This document shows, piece by piece, positions 54,519-62,585 of a stretch of 64,000 bases of DNA. Numbering within the stretch: position 1 is the stretch's first letter; each line of letters starts with the position of its first letter. Source of the DNA: an uncultured Clostridia bacterium (GTDB taxonomy: Bacteria; Bacillota; Clostridia; Oscillospirales; Ruminococcaceae). Under the pieces are notes generated by a model. That model was not told where the DNA came from. It ran no database searches and saw only the letters and a program-made list of their open reading frames with translations. The stretch spans positions 1 through 64,000 of the forward strand of contig CAMNXF010000015.1 of the NCBI GenBank assembly GCA_946567425.1. The letters are read 5' to 3'. Both the position numbers and the translations under genes were made by a program.

Positions 54519-55838
54519 TTACAAAATTGTAGTTCCCATACACATGGTCAGCGCCTGTTTCCCGCAAGCCTTGCACTTGCAGAACGGCTTGTCGAGGTTA
54601 TACGCGACGCGCGGCAGATAGCCCAAGTCCTCAAGCAGCGTAAACAGCGGGAAGAAGATCGCCATAGGCGGCAGCATAACGGCTACGACCCACGCGAGCA
54701 CGCGGTAAGCACCGTCGACGAGCAGCCCGTTCAGCCAATCGGGAGCGTTCAGTGCGATCATAAGCTCGCCCAATTTGTCGCCAAGCCGAGAGAGCGCGGT
54801 GCTCAACAGTTCGCTCGGGTAGTTCGCGCCGACAATGGTTATCCAGAAGACCGTCATCAGCATAAGCAGCATTATCGGAAAACCGAAAACGCGGCTCGTG
54901 AGTATCCTGTCTGCGCGCGAGAGCTTGCCGCCCTGACTGCTCCCGCTTACGCATTCGGCGCAGACCTCTTCGGCATTCAGCAGAATACACGAGACTATCC
55001 TGTCCTTAAGGCGGTCGGCGGTAATTTCGTTTTCGGCGAGCAGCGTCCGCGCGCGCTCAACGGCTTCGGATATCTCCGCGATATCGCCAAGGCTTTTGCC
55101 GAAGTATTTCTCGATCTCGGCGGTGAGCGAACTGTCACCGTCGATAAGCCGAAGCGCCAGCCAACGCGGCGGGACAGCGCCGCCGAGGTGCTTTTCCAGC
55201 ACGGGCTCGACTATCGAAACGGCTTGCTCAATAGGCTTTATGTAGCGCAGCTTGCGCGGTTTCGGAGTGATTTTCCCGCTGCATATCCCGTCCAGCTTGT
55301 CGGTAATTTTTTTCAGCGACGGCTTTTTGTGCGCGGACGTTCCCACGACGGGCACGCCCAGCTCCTCTTCCAGCTTGGCTAGGTTTATCTTAATGCCTCG
55401 CCGCTTCGCTTCATCGAGCAGATTGACGCAAACAAGCGTTTTCGGGCAGAGCTCCATTACCTGTAAGGCGAGGTTGAGACTGCGCTCGAGACAAGTCGCG
55501 TCGCAGACCACGACTGCTGCGTCGGGTTCGCCGAAGCAGATGAAATTTCTCGCGACCTCTTCCTCGGCGGAATGCGCCAGCAGCGAGTACGTTCCGGGAA
55601 TATCCACGAGAATGTAGGAAAACTCACGTCCTCGGCACTCGCCTTGTGCAATGGAAACGGTCTTGCCCGGCCAGTTTCCCGTGTGCTGATGAAGTCCCGT
55701 CAGCCCGTTGAACACGGTGCTTTTGCCAACGTTGGGATTGCCCGCGATCGCTATTACGCGGTCGTCGGGGCTCGACCTCTCGACCCTGATATCCGAGGAC
55801 AGCACGCCGCTGCCCATAGATTTTGCGGTAAGTCCCAT
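54519..55838 (-). pseudogene. feoB: Ferrous iron transporter FeoB, truncated by element insertion
   Basis: 439 codons remain of a protein normally over 650. The G domain is complete: G1 GNPNVGKST, G3 DIPGTYS, G4-like NLLDE, then the GDI helices and the first membrane helices (FPIMLLMLMTVFW, MLPPMAIFFPLF). The frame follows the family up to CGKQALTMCMG (~54545) and then reads TTIL and stops, exactly where FeoB should go on with FGCNAAGV. The Gate motifs and last helices are missing, so iron transport is very unlikely. ATG 55838 abuts the feoA stop. Confidence 0.88.
54527..54545. other. Likely attachment-site junction in feoB
   Basis: The join between feoB coding sequence and element lies at the codons for Met-Cys-Met-Gly, just after ATGTGTATGGGA on the minus strand. 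The second junction and the rest of feoB are not seen elsewhere in the window, so no target duplication can be read. Confidence 0.5.
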
Positions 55839-56075
55839 TTATTTCCCCCTCACTATAACGCCCCGACTGTCGCACGCGCGGATAGCGATCACCGCGCCGC
55901 GTATAAGATATGCGCTCGGGTCGCCCATGGGGCTTCTCCCCACGCACTTGACCGCTGTTCCGCCGCACAGTCCTATATCCAGAAGCCGCCGCCGCATTGA
56001 GCCGTGTATCGTCAACCGCTCCACGACGGCGTTTTCTCCGACTTTAATATCACATAAACGCTTTATCTCGCCCAT
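55839..56075 (-). CDS. feoA: FeoA, small SH3-like partner of FeoB
   Basis: A 78-residue FeoA-domain protein (LCDIKVGENAVVERLTIHGS, RRRLLDIGLCGGTAVKCVGR, a typical SH3-like core). It supports the GTPase FeoB in Fe(II) uptake. GAGGTGG precedes ATG 56075, and the stop directly abuts the feoB start. Intact, although its partner is cut. Confidence 0.92.
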   Translation of the reverse strand: MGEIKRLCDIKVGENAVVERLTIHGSMRRRLLDIGLCGGTAVKCVGRSPMGDPSAYLIRGAVIAIRACDSRGVIVRGK

Positions 56076-56196
56076 ATGCCCACCTCATATATATTTTCGC
56101 GTTACGGCATTATATGCTTTCGCTGAATGTTTGGTGAGACCTTTTTAGTTTACAAAAAAAAACCGCAGATGAGGGCGTATTTTTTTGAAAACCCCC

Positions 56197-56225
56197 TTGC
56201 ATTCCCGAATTGTTTGTGATATACT
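56197..56225 (+). promoter_or_regulatory. Promoter of the second MATE gene
   Basis: TTGCAT (56197-56202), 17-base spacer, TATACT (56220-56225), about 40 bases before ATG 56268. Confidence 0.65.
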
Positions 56226-56267
56226 GTATTGGTGCGTTTACGGATAATATGATAAGGGGGCGTTTTT

Positions 56268-57638
56268 ATGGGAAAAACCGCACTTCGCGATATGACCTCG
56301 GGTTCTCCCATGAAGCTGATACTCGGCTTTATGCTGCCGCTGCTGCTCGGTATGTTGTTTCAGCAGCTTTACAATATGGTGGATACGATAATAGTTGGGC
56401 GGTATCTGGGCGTGAATGCTCTTGCGGGCGTCGGCTCTACGGGTTCGGTGAACTTTCTGGTGATAGGCTTCGTGCTGGGAGTATGCACGGGCTTTGCCAT
56501 TCCCGTGGCGCAGAAATTCGGCTCAAAGGACTATGACGGGCTGCGGAAGTTCGTCGGCAACACTATCTGGGTCGCGGTGTTTTTCGCGGCTGTGCTGACC
56601 GCCGCGACCTGTCTGCTGTGCTCGAAAATTCTGGGGTGGATGCACACGCCCGACGGCGTTTTTGCGGAAGCGCGCGATTATATTTTCGTAATATTCCTCG
56701 GCATTCCCGCAACATTCTTGTACAACACTCTGTCGGGCTTTATACGTTCGCTCGGCGACTCGAAAACGCCCGTCGTGTTTCTGGTTATCTCTAGTCTGCT
56801 GAACGTCGCGCTTGACCTGTTTATGATAGTGGTGCTGAAAATGGGAGTAGCGGGCGCGGGCTGGGCAACAGTAATTTCGCAGCTTGTCTCGGGGCTGTTA
56901 TGTCTGGGATATATCGCGAGAAAATTCGAGATACTCCGCCTGAAACGCGCCGACCTCAAGCCCGACCCTTACTATATCGGACGTCTGTGTGCCACGGGTC
57001 TGCCGATGGGCTTACAGTATTCAATAACGGCAATAGGCTCGATACTCATTCAGTCCGCCGTGAACTCGCTCGGAGCGTCGAGTATGGCGGCGGTAACGGC
57101 GGGCAGCAAGGTCAGTCAACTTATGTGCTGTCCGTTCGACGCAATGGGCAGCACCATGGCGACGTTCAGCGGGCAGAATATCGGCGCGGGAAAGCTCGAC
57201 CGCGTCAAAAAGGGCTTGGGCAGCTGCTCCTTGCTCGGTGTGTGCTGGGCCGTGCTGGGGCTGGGGATAGTTCTGCTGTTCGGCGAAAACCTTATAATGC
57301 TGTTTATGGACAAGGAAAACGCTGCCTCCACCGAGGACATAAAGACGATAATTAGGCTGGGGCGGCAATTTCTGATAACGAACGCGGCATTTTACATTCC
57401 GCTGGCGTTCGTGAATATCGTGCGTTTCCTTATCCAGGGAATGGGCTTTTCGCAGATAGCGCTGTTCGCGGGGGTTTTTGAGCTCTTCGCAAGGGGCTTC
57501 GTGGCGCTCTTTACCGTGCCGTTCATCGGCTTTACGGGAGTGTGCTTCGCAAATCCCTCGGCGTGGGTGCTCGCGGACGCATTCCTCTTCCCCGCGTATT
57601 TTATGTGCTGCCGTTACGTCAAGCGGCATTCGTTATAA
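56268..57638 (+). CDS. MATE-family efflux transporter (second copy)
   Basis: A 456-residue protein with twelve membrane segments and MATE landmarks (PLLLGMLFQQLYNMVDTIIV near the start; NVALDLFMIVVLKMGVAGAGWAT near ~187). GGGGGCG-type RBS is weak. It has its own promoter and no regulator next to it. The 3' end overlaps the convergent helical-protein gene by six bases. Confidence 0.9.
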   Translation: MGKTALRDMTSGSPMKLILGFMLPLLLGMLFQQLYNMVDTIIVGRYLGVNALAGVGSTGSVNFLVIGFVLGVCTGFAIPVAQKFGSKDYDGLRKFVGNTIWVAVFFAAVLTAATCLLCSKILGWMHTPDGVFAEARDYIFVIFLGIPATFLYNTLSGFIRSLGDSKTPVVFLVISSLLNVALDLFMIVVLKMGVAGAGWATVISQLVSGLLCLGYIARKFEILRLKRADLKPDPYYIGRLCATGLPMGLQYSITAIGSILIQSAVNSLGASSMAAVTAGSKVSQLMCCPFDAMGSTMATFSGQNIGAGKLDRVKKGLGSCSLLGVCWAVLGLGIVLLFGENLIMLFMDKENAASTEDIKTIIRLGRQFLITNAAFYIPLAFVNIVRFLIQGMGFSQIALFAGVFELFARGFVALFTVPFIGFTGVCFANPSAWVLADAFLFPAYFMCCRYVKRHSL

Positions 57639-58067
57639 AAAGCCTCGTATATCAACGGCAAGTTTTTCCTCGAGATTTATCAGCCTCTTTGTGATGTCCT
57701 TTGCTTTCTCCTCGGCGGCTTTGTATTGGTTCAGATATTTGTTGAGCGACTTTACTCCCATATTGCAGCCGTCAGTCATAAGGTCGGCTATCGTCTCGTC
57801 TGATTCGTTCATTATGAGCTTGGCGTTCGTCTTTATCCACGACATACCTTTCGCCATTGCGTCGGGGTCTTTTCCGCTGTCGTGATATTCGTTCAGCAGA
57901 CCTTGAATTTCCCTTTTGAGCTTGTTGTGCTCGTCTTTGCATGCGGAAAGGTATCTGCGCAGCTCCCCGCCGCGAACGTAGTCCAGAACGCCGTCAATCG
58001 ACGACACGCCTGTTTTTATTCCCGCGTCGCATTCACGCAGCAGTTTTATCGTATCGGGTTCTATCAT
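57633..58067 (-). CDS. Helical protein, possibly ferritin-like four-helix bundle
   Basis: A 144-residue, almost fully helical protein without membrane segments. The spacing of helices (~5-30, ~32-60, ~70-100, ~105-140) and motifs such as LLRECDAGIKTGVSSIDGVL recall DUF2383/PA2169-type four-helix-bundle proteins. Metal ligands cannot be named. AAAGGAG lies ten bases before ATG 58067. Divergent from the exonuclease gene. Confidence 0.6.
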   Translation of the reverse strand: MIEPDTIKLLRECDAGIKTGVSSIDGVLDYVRGGELRRYLSACKDEHNKLKREIQGLLNEYHDSGKDPDAMAKGMSWIKTNAKLIMNESDETIADLMTDGCNMGVKSLNKYLNQYKAAEEKAKDITKRLINLEEKLAVDIRGFL

Positions 58068-58161
58068 TGTGGTTCAACTCCTTTGTTTTGAGTTGAACTT
58101 ATTATTCCGCGCCGTAAGTAAAATATTCGGCAGCGGATTTCTGGTAAAGGAGCGCATTTTC

Positions 58162-58728
58162 ATGAAAAGATTTGCCGTGATTGACACCGAGACCACATGG
58201 GCGGACGAGGTGATGTCGATAGGCATAGCGGTCTCGGATTTTGGGGGTCTCGGGCTTATTGCCCAAAAATATTATGTGCTTACGCCGTTCAAGTCTCACG
58301 GCGGAATGTTCGCCCACGCGCTCTACGCAAGGGGAATAAAGCCCGATCTGGAGTGCCCGCGCGGTGAAGCAATCAGCAATATAAAGGCGTTCCTCGAGGA
58401 ACACAATGTCGACCTGATGTTCGCATACAACGCCCTGTTCGACTATCGACATCTTCCCGAGCTGCAGTATCTGAAATGGTTCGACATAATGAAGATTGCG
58501 GCGTATCGGCAGTTCAACAGCAAGATACCCGCAAACGCCGAGTGCTTCGCAACGGGCAGACTGAAGCGAGGCTACGGCGTCGAGGACGTTTACCGAATGT
58601 TAAGCGGAAACGGCAGATACGCCGAGCTCCATAACGCGCTTGCCGACGCTATGGACGAGCTTGAAATAATGCGAATGCTGGGCGTCGGGCTTGAGAGCTA
58701 TAATTCCGCGGAGTTATGCTGCGTGTGA
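58162..58728 (+). CDS. DEDDh-type 3'-5' exonuclease domain protein
   Basis: A 188-residue protein with exonuclease motifs: Exo I VIDTETTW (Asp7, Glu9), Exo II AYNALFDYRHL (~98) and Exo III ELHNALADAMDELE (~163-176), the DnaQ/RNase T pattern. It may trim DNA or RNA; the substrate is unknown. ATG 58162 has AAAGGAG; the frame is open further upstream but without a binding site. Confidence 0.82.
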   Translation: MKRFAVIDTETTWADEVMSIGIAVSDFGGLGLIAQKYYVLTPFKSHGGMFAHALYARGIKPDLECPRGEAISNIKAFLEEHNVDLMFAYNALFDYRHLPELQYLKWFDIMKIAAYRQFNSKIPANAECFATGRLKRGYGVEDVYRMLSGNGRYAELHNALADAMDELEIMRMLGVGLESYNSAELCCV

Positions 58729-58838
58729 ATTCTGATATTATCATTTTTTCCCCGAGAGCCTGAAATTACAGCATAACAGGAAATGTTTTCGCCGATATTA
58801 TGTGATATAATAAAACTATCCCGGGAAGGAGGACTTTC

Positions 58839-60143
58839 ATGCAGAATGCAGATATTATCGGAAAAAGCATTATCTACATTGAGCAAAATCTGAAAACCGA
58901 TATTACGCCCGAGGAGCTGGCGAGTATGGCGGGCTATTCGGTATGGCACTATCAGCGCTTGTTTGCGGAGGTGGTAGGCGTACCACCGGCTGCATACATC
59001 AACAGACGCAGGCTTGACTGCGCACTGTCGGAAATATGCGCAAAGCGCAAGGCGATAGACGCGGCAATGGATTACGGCTTTGACAGCTATGCCGGATTTT
59101 ACAAGGCGTTTTTGCGAATGTATGGTTGTTCTCCGAAAAAATATTTGTCTCTTTACGGAACTCATCAATCAATATCGGAGGTAACGACTATGTATACGGA
59201 AACGGAATTACGAAAGGTACTGAAGTACTGGAACATTTCGGAGGATATTCCGATCAGCGAAGTGCGAATCGTGGACGGAACAAAAACGGCAAACAATATC
59301 CGTCAAATCGGCAATGAGTATATTTTAAAGACAGGCGACAGAGCGGCATTGCTGCGTAACGCCCGTGTCGCAAAGGCAATAGCGGCACAAGGACTGTCGG
59401 CTGCGGTTCCCGTGCAGACAACAGACGGCGGCGATATCACGGATGATAACTTTGTTTTGATACGCAAAATAAAAGGCGAGCCGCTTTCCAAAGCTGAACG
59501 CTTTGGTGAAAACCGCGCAGAGTTCGGCTTTAAATACGGGCAAAGCATAGCGCGGCTGCATAATGCGCTGGCGGCGGTGGAGGATAGCATTCAGCCGTTT
59601 GAGCAGAATTTATTTGCCCATGTGTCCGAATGGGCGCTCCCGTTAGTTCAAAAGCAGAATGTACAGTGGGATATGGGCATACCGGACAATTTTTTTGAGG
59701 AGTATATCAATAATTTTGGCGCACTGTTTGAAAAGCTGCCGAAGCAATTGATACACCGCGACCCTAATCCGTGTAATATTTTGTTTTGCAGCGGCGAGGT
59801 CAGCGGGTTTGCCGACTTTGAACTCAGCGAGCGAAACGTGCGCTTGTGGGACCCTTGCTATTGCGCCACGGGAATATTGTCCGAGCAGCGCAGCGTTGAA
59901 AACGCGTATGAGAAATTCCCCGAGATACTGGAGGCTGTTCTTCGCGGCTATGACAGCGTAAATCATCTGACAGCCGAAGAAAAACAAGCGGTTTACTATG
60001 TGATTTGTTCAATTCAGATGATATGTGTGGCGTATTTTGAAAGCGTCAGCGAATATAAGGATCTGGCGAGGACCAATCGGGAAATGCTGCTGTACATTAT
60101 AGAGCAAAAGGATAGAATTAACAGCATTTTTACTATCGCATAG
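58839..60143 (+). CDS. AraC-type HTH fused to an aminoglycoside/choline kinase-like domain
   Basis: A 434-residue protein of two parts. Residues ~5-108 are an AraC/XylS double HTH (LASMAGYSVWHYQRLFAEVV, then AMDYGFDSYAGFYKAFLRMYG and CSPKKY). Residues ~130-430 are a phosphotransferase-like kinase domain with the catalytic loop LIHRDPNPCNILF (~306-318) and the Asp of ADFELSER (~327). GGAGG precedes ATG 58839. The kinase might sense or modify a small molecule that controls DNA binding. No internal start or frameshift is visible, so the fusion seems real. Confidence 0.8.
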   Translation: MQNADIIGKSIIYIEQNLKTDITPEELASMAGYSVWHYQRLFAEVVGVPPAAYINRRRLDCALSEICAKRKAIDAAMDYGFDSYAGFYKAFLRMYGCSPKKYLSLYGTHQSISEVTTMYTETELRKVLKYWNISEDIPISEVRIVDGTKTANNIRQIGNEYILKTGDRAALLRNARVAKAIAAQGLSAAVPVQTTDGGDITDDNFVLIRKIKGEPLSKAERFGENRAEFGFKYGQSIARLHNALAAVEDSIQPFEQNLFAHVSEWALPLVQKQNVQWDMGIPDNFFEEYINNFGALFEKLPKQLIHRDPNPCNILFCSGEVSGFADFELSERNVRLWDPCYCATGILSEQRSVENAYEKFPEILEAVLRGYDSVNHLTAEEKQAVYYVICSIQMICVAYFESVSEYKDLARTNREMLLYIIEQKDRINSIFTIA

Positions 60144-60188
60144 ATCGACATGACGCGCGCAAAACAGCCATAATTTTTTAACAGCTCC

Positions 60189-60217
60189 TTGACTTTTCCG
60201 TCAAAATGCGGTATAAT
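60189..60217 (+). promoter_or_regulatory. Promoter of the SDR gene
   Basis: TTGACT (60189-60194), 17-base spacer, TATAAT (60212-60217), about 40 bases before ATG 60256. Confidence 0.82.
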
Positions 60218-60255
60218 AGTTTTACGGCAAATTTATTTTCGAGGAGGTATTTGTT

Positions 60256-61005
60256 ATGGAACTTTTGAAGGATAATGTAGCATTCGTGACGGGTGGCACA
60301 AGGGGAATTGGCTATGCGATAGTACGCACGTTCCTTGAAAACAAGGCGAAGGTCGTACTCTGCGGCTCGCGCCCCGAGACGGCGCAAAAGGCGGTGGACG
60401 CTCTCAAAGCCGAGAACTCCGCGTTCGAGGTCGAGGGAATGTCGCCCGACCTTACGGACTACGCGAGCGTGGAAAAGGCGATAAACAACGTGAAAGCGAA
60501 GTACGGGAAAATTGACATTGTAGTAAATAACGCGGGTATAAGCGCGTCTGAGCCGCTTTACAATTACGACCCCGCGAATTTCGACAAGATAATGCAGCTC
60601 AACGTAAATTCCTGTTTTTACACGGTGCGCGCGGCTGCTCCCATAATGAAAGAGAACGGCGGCGGAGTTGTCATCAACACCTCGTCCATGGTGTCTATCC
60701 ACGGTCAGCCCGCGGGCGCGGGTTATCCCGCTTCAAAGTTCGCGGTGAACGGCTTGACGAAGTCGCTGGCGCGTGAGCTTGCCAAGGACAATATCCGCGT
60801 AAACGCGGTCGCCCCGGGCGTTACCGACACCGATATGGTCGCGGCGCTTCCCGAGCAGACCCGGCAGTATATTACCTCGACGATACCGCTCGGGCGTATA
60901 GGCACGCCGCAGGACGTCGCAAACGCGTTCCTGTTTCTGGCAAGCTCTCTTGCGTCTTATGTTACGGGCGAAATTCTGTCCGTTGACGGTTGCGCGCGTT
61001 CGTAA
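60256..61005 (+). CDS. SDR-family oxidoreductase (FabG-like)
   Basis: A 249-residue short-chain dehydrogenase: cofactor motif TGGTRGIGYA (~11-20), NNAG (~91), catalytic Ser in NTSSMVS (~141) and YPASK with Tyr ~156 and Lys ~160. It resembles 3-oxoacyl-ACP reductase and related alcohol or steroid dehydrogenases; the substrate cannot be given, since no fatty-acid genes are adjacent. GAGGAGG precedes ATG 60256. It is a single-gene unit with promoter and terminator. Confidence 0.9.
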   Translation: MELLKDNVAFVTGGTRGIGYAIVRTFLENKAKVVLCGSRPETAQKAVDALKAENSAFEVEGMSPDLTDYASVEKAINNVKAKYGKIDIVVNNAGISASEPLYNYDPANFDKIMQLNVNSCFYTVRAAAPIMKENGGGVVINTSSMVSIHGQPAGAGYPASKFAVNGLTKSLARELAKDNIRVNAVAPGVTDTDMVAALPEQTRQYITSTIPLGRIGTPQDVANAFLFLASSLASYVTGEILSVDGCARS

Positions 61006-61014
61006 ATAATTTTA

Positions 61015-61049
61015 ACGCCCCCTAGACCAAAACAAGGGGGCGTTTTTTA
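61015..61049 (+). terminator. Terminator of the SDR gene
   Basis: ACGCCCCCT (61015-61023) and AGGGGGCGT (61035-61043) pair perfectly, followed by TTTTT. It lies next to the 3' end of the convergent gene at 61047. Confidence 0.88.
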
Positions 61050-61460
61050 CGGCTGCGAAGTTTCCGAAAGCGTAAGCGCCGTGGTGGTGTACAGTCTTGA
61101 CAGGAACGCGTCAATAAAAAGCGCGGCAAATTTCACGAAAAGCGCGTTTTCGTCGTGCGGCGTGAGCGGGTCGAGCACGAAATAGAGCTTTAAAGCTGCT
61201 GAGAGCGCTCCGCAGACCGCGACCGAGCGGCTGCTTTTTTCGGGTGCTGCCGACGAGAACGCGTGCGTGAGTATGCAAAAGTACAGCGAAATCATAATGC
61301 ACGCGGACAGCTCCCCGACAAGCGCACCAAAGCACCTTGCCGCGAACGGCAGACCGTCTCCGCACATCGAGGTCAATATCCGCACCGCTGCGAAAATCCC
61401 GATGAGCGCGGCGGTCTTTTGGCAGTGTACGTCAAATTCGAGCCTGTTTATCAAGTCCAT
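61047..61460 (-). CDS. Hypothetical membrane protein
   Basis: A 137-residue protein with three or four hydrophobic helices (~18-33, ~42-66, ~80-98, ~108-125). GGGAGG stands seven bases before ATG 61460. No family recognised. It is convergent with the SDR gene and may share its bidirectional terminator. Confidence 0.65.
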   Translation of the reverse strand: MDLINRLEFDVHCQKTAALIGIFAAVRILTSMCGDGLPFAARCFGALVGELSACIMISLYFCILTHAFSSAAPEKSSRSVAVCGALSAALKLYFVLDPLTPHDENALFVKFAALFIDAFLSRLYTTTALTLSETSQP

Positions 61461-61856
61461 TTTCTGCCTCCCGTTTTTACTTTATTTTACCATATTATAA
61501 CGGTCGGCGCAAGGGGGAAAAATCCGCGCTTTAACGCGTAATTTTACAGTGGGTGGCGTGGCGTGTAAAAAGCGGTCGTTCAAAGGGTTATTTTGGACTT
61601 GAAACGACCTTTTTCCGTTTCTGTACAGATCGACGTCTTTTACAAATTTGGCGCGCTGATTTTTGAATTGTTCGCGGTTATCGTTTTCATAAAAGCAATT
61701 AAAGAATGTTTCAAATATGTTTGAAACTTAGCATTGTTGCTCCCCAAAGCAGTCTTTACTTGTAACATCATTTGCCTCATAAAAACACGCGGCAAAACAT
61801 CATTGCCGCGTGTAATTACTTGTAAATTAAATACTTTAACAGAGCCGCACACCGTT
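61461..61856. other. Gap with a terminator for the M1/ABC unit
   Basis: No supported gene in this ~400 bases. ACACGCGGCAA (61785-61795) and TTGCCGCGTGT (61803-61813) form a perfect 11-bp hairpin with a T run on the minus strand, ending the minus-strand transcript from 61857. A 70-codon minus frame at 61640-61852 runs through this hairpin and looks like chance. Confidence 0.6.
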
Positions 61857-62585
61857 TTAAGCCCTCTTTACTTTGGGACTTAACGCGGAGTTTACAATCA
61901 ATATAGCCGTTCCCGCAGCCAGATAAATTAACCGCGCGGTCAGCCATAACGAATTTATCACAAAATCGGGCTCGCCGTCGGGATTCAAGGGCAGCGTCAT
62001 AGGATAGGCCGAAAAGAAAGTTCCGCCGAAAAAATCAAACGCTCCCGCCGCTCCGAACGAGCTGATGAAAATAATGGGCAGCAGAACGTAGATAAGCCCC
62101 TGATGGAATCTACCGACGAGATGACCGACAGCTATCGTAAAAACAAAGCAGGGAATTATCTCAAGCAGCGTAGGGAGAATAAAAGCTCCAAAACCGTAAT
62201 ATCCGAAAAACGCCGCGCAGAACACCACGCCGAGAATGCTCTCGATTAGGCAAATTATCAAAAAGCATACGCCAAGCACCGCCGTCCTTATAAGCAGGCT
62301 CTGCGCGTAGGTGAGCGGAGACGCGCCTATCAATATATCAACGCGCTTCTGCTGTTTTCCGTAATAGCCTGCCTGAAGCAGCAACACGGTTATCATTGAG
62401 AGCGGAAGCGTTTTACCGAAGTATCCGCAGCAGCTCCACACCGAAAACGGTGCTGTATATGCAACTCCCTCTATAATATCGGTAGTCAGCACATACCACG
62501 CGAAAACCGCGTTTACGACAAGCATTGCTATAAACAGTCCGCTTGTCAGCAGACGTTTGAGCTCATATCCGAAAATTTTAACCAA
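61857..62585 (-). CDS. ABC-2 type permease subunit
   Basis: A 242-residue protein with six membrane segments (for example LFIAMLVVNAVFAWYV, PTLLEIIPCFVFTIAVGHLV) in the ABC-2 permease pattern. The start overlaps the end of the metallopeptidase gene by eight bases, so they are translated together. In related bacteria such permeases stand beside permease-M1 peptidase fusions; the ATPase would lie outside the window. Confidence 0.75.
   Translation of the reverse strand: MVKIFGYELKRLLTSGLFIAMLVVNAVFAWYVLTTDIIEGVAYTAPFSVWSCCGYFGKTLPLSMITVLLLQAGYYGKQQKRVDILIGASPLTYAQSLLIRTAVLGVCFLIICLIESILGVVFCAAFFGYYGFGAFILPTLLEIIPCFVFTIAVGHLVGRFHQGLIYVLLPIIFISSFGAAGAFDFFGGTFFSAYPMTLPLNPDGEPDFVINSLWLTARLIYLAAGTAILIVNSALSPKVKRA

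Noticed and set aside
61640-61852. A 70-codon minus-strand frame
   Set aside because: It runs through a perfect terminator hairpin and has no ribosome binding site or family features.
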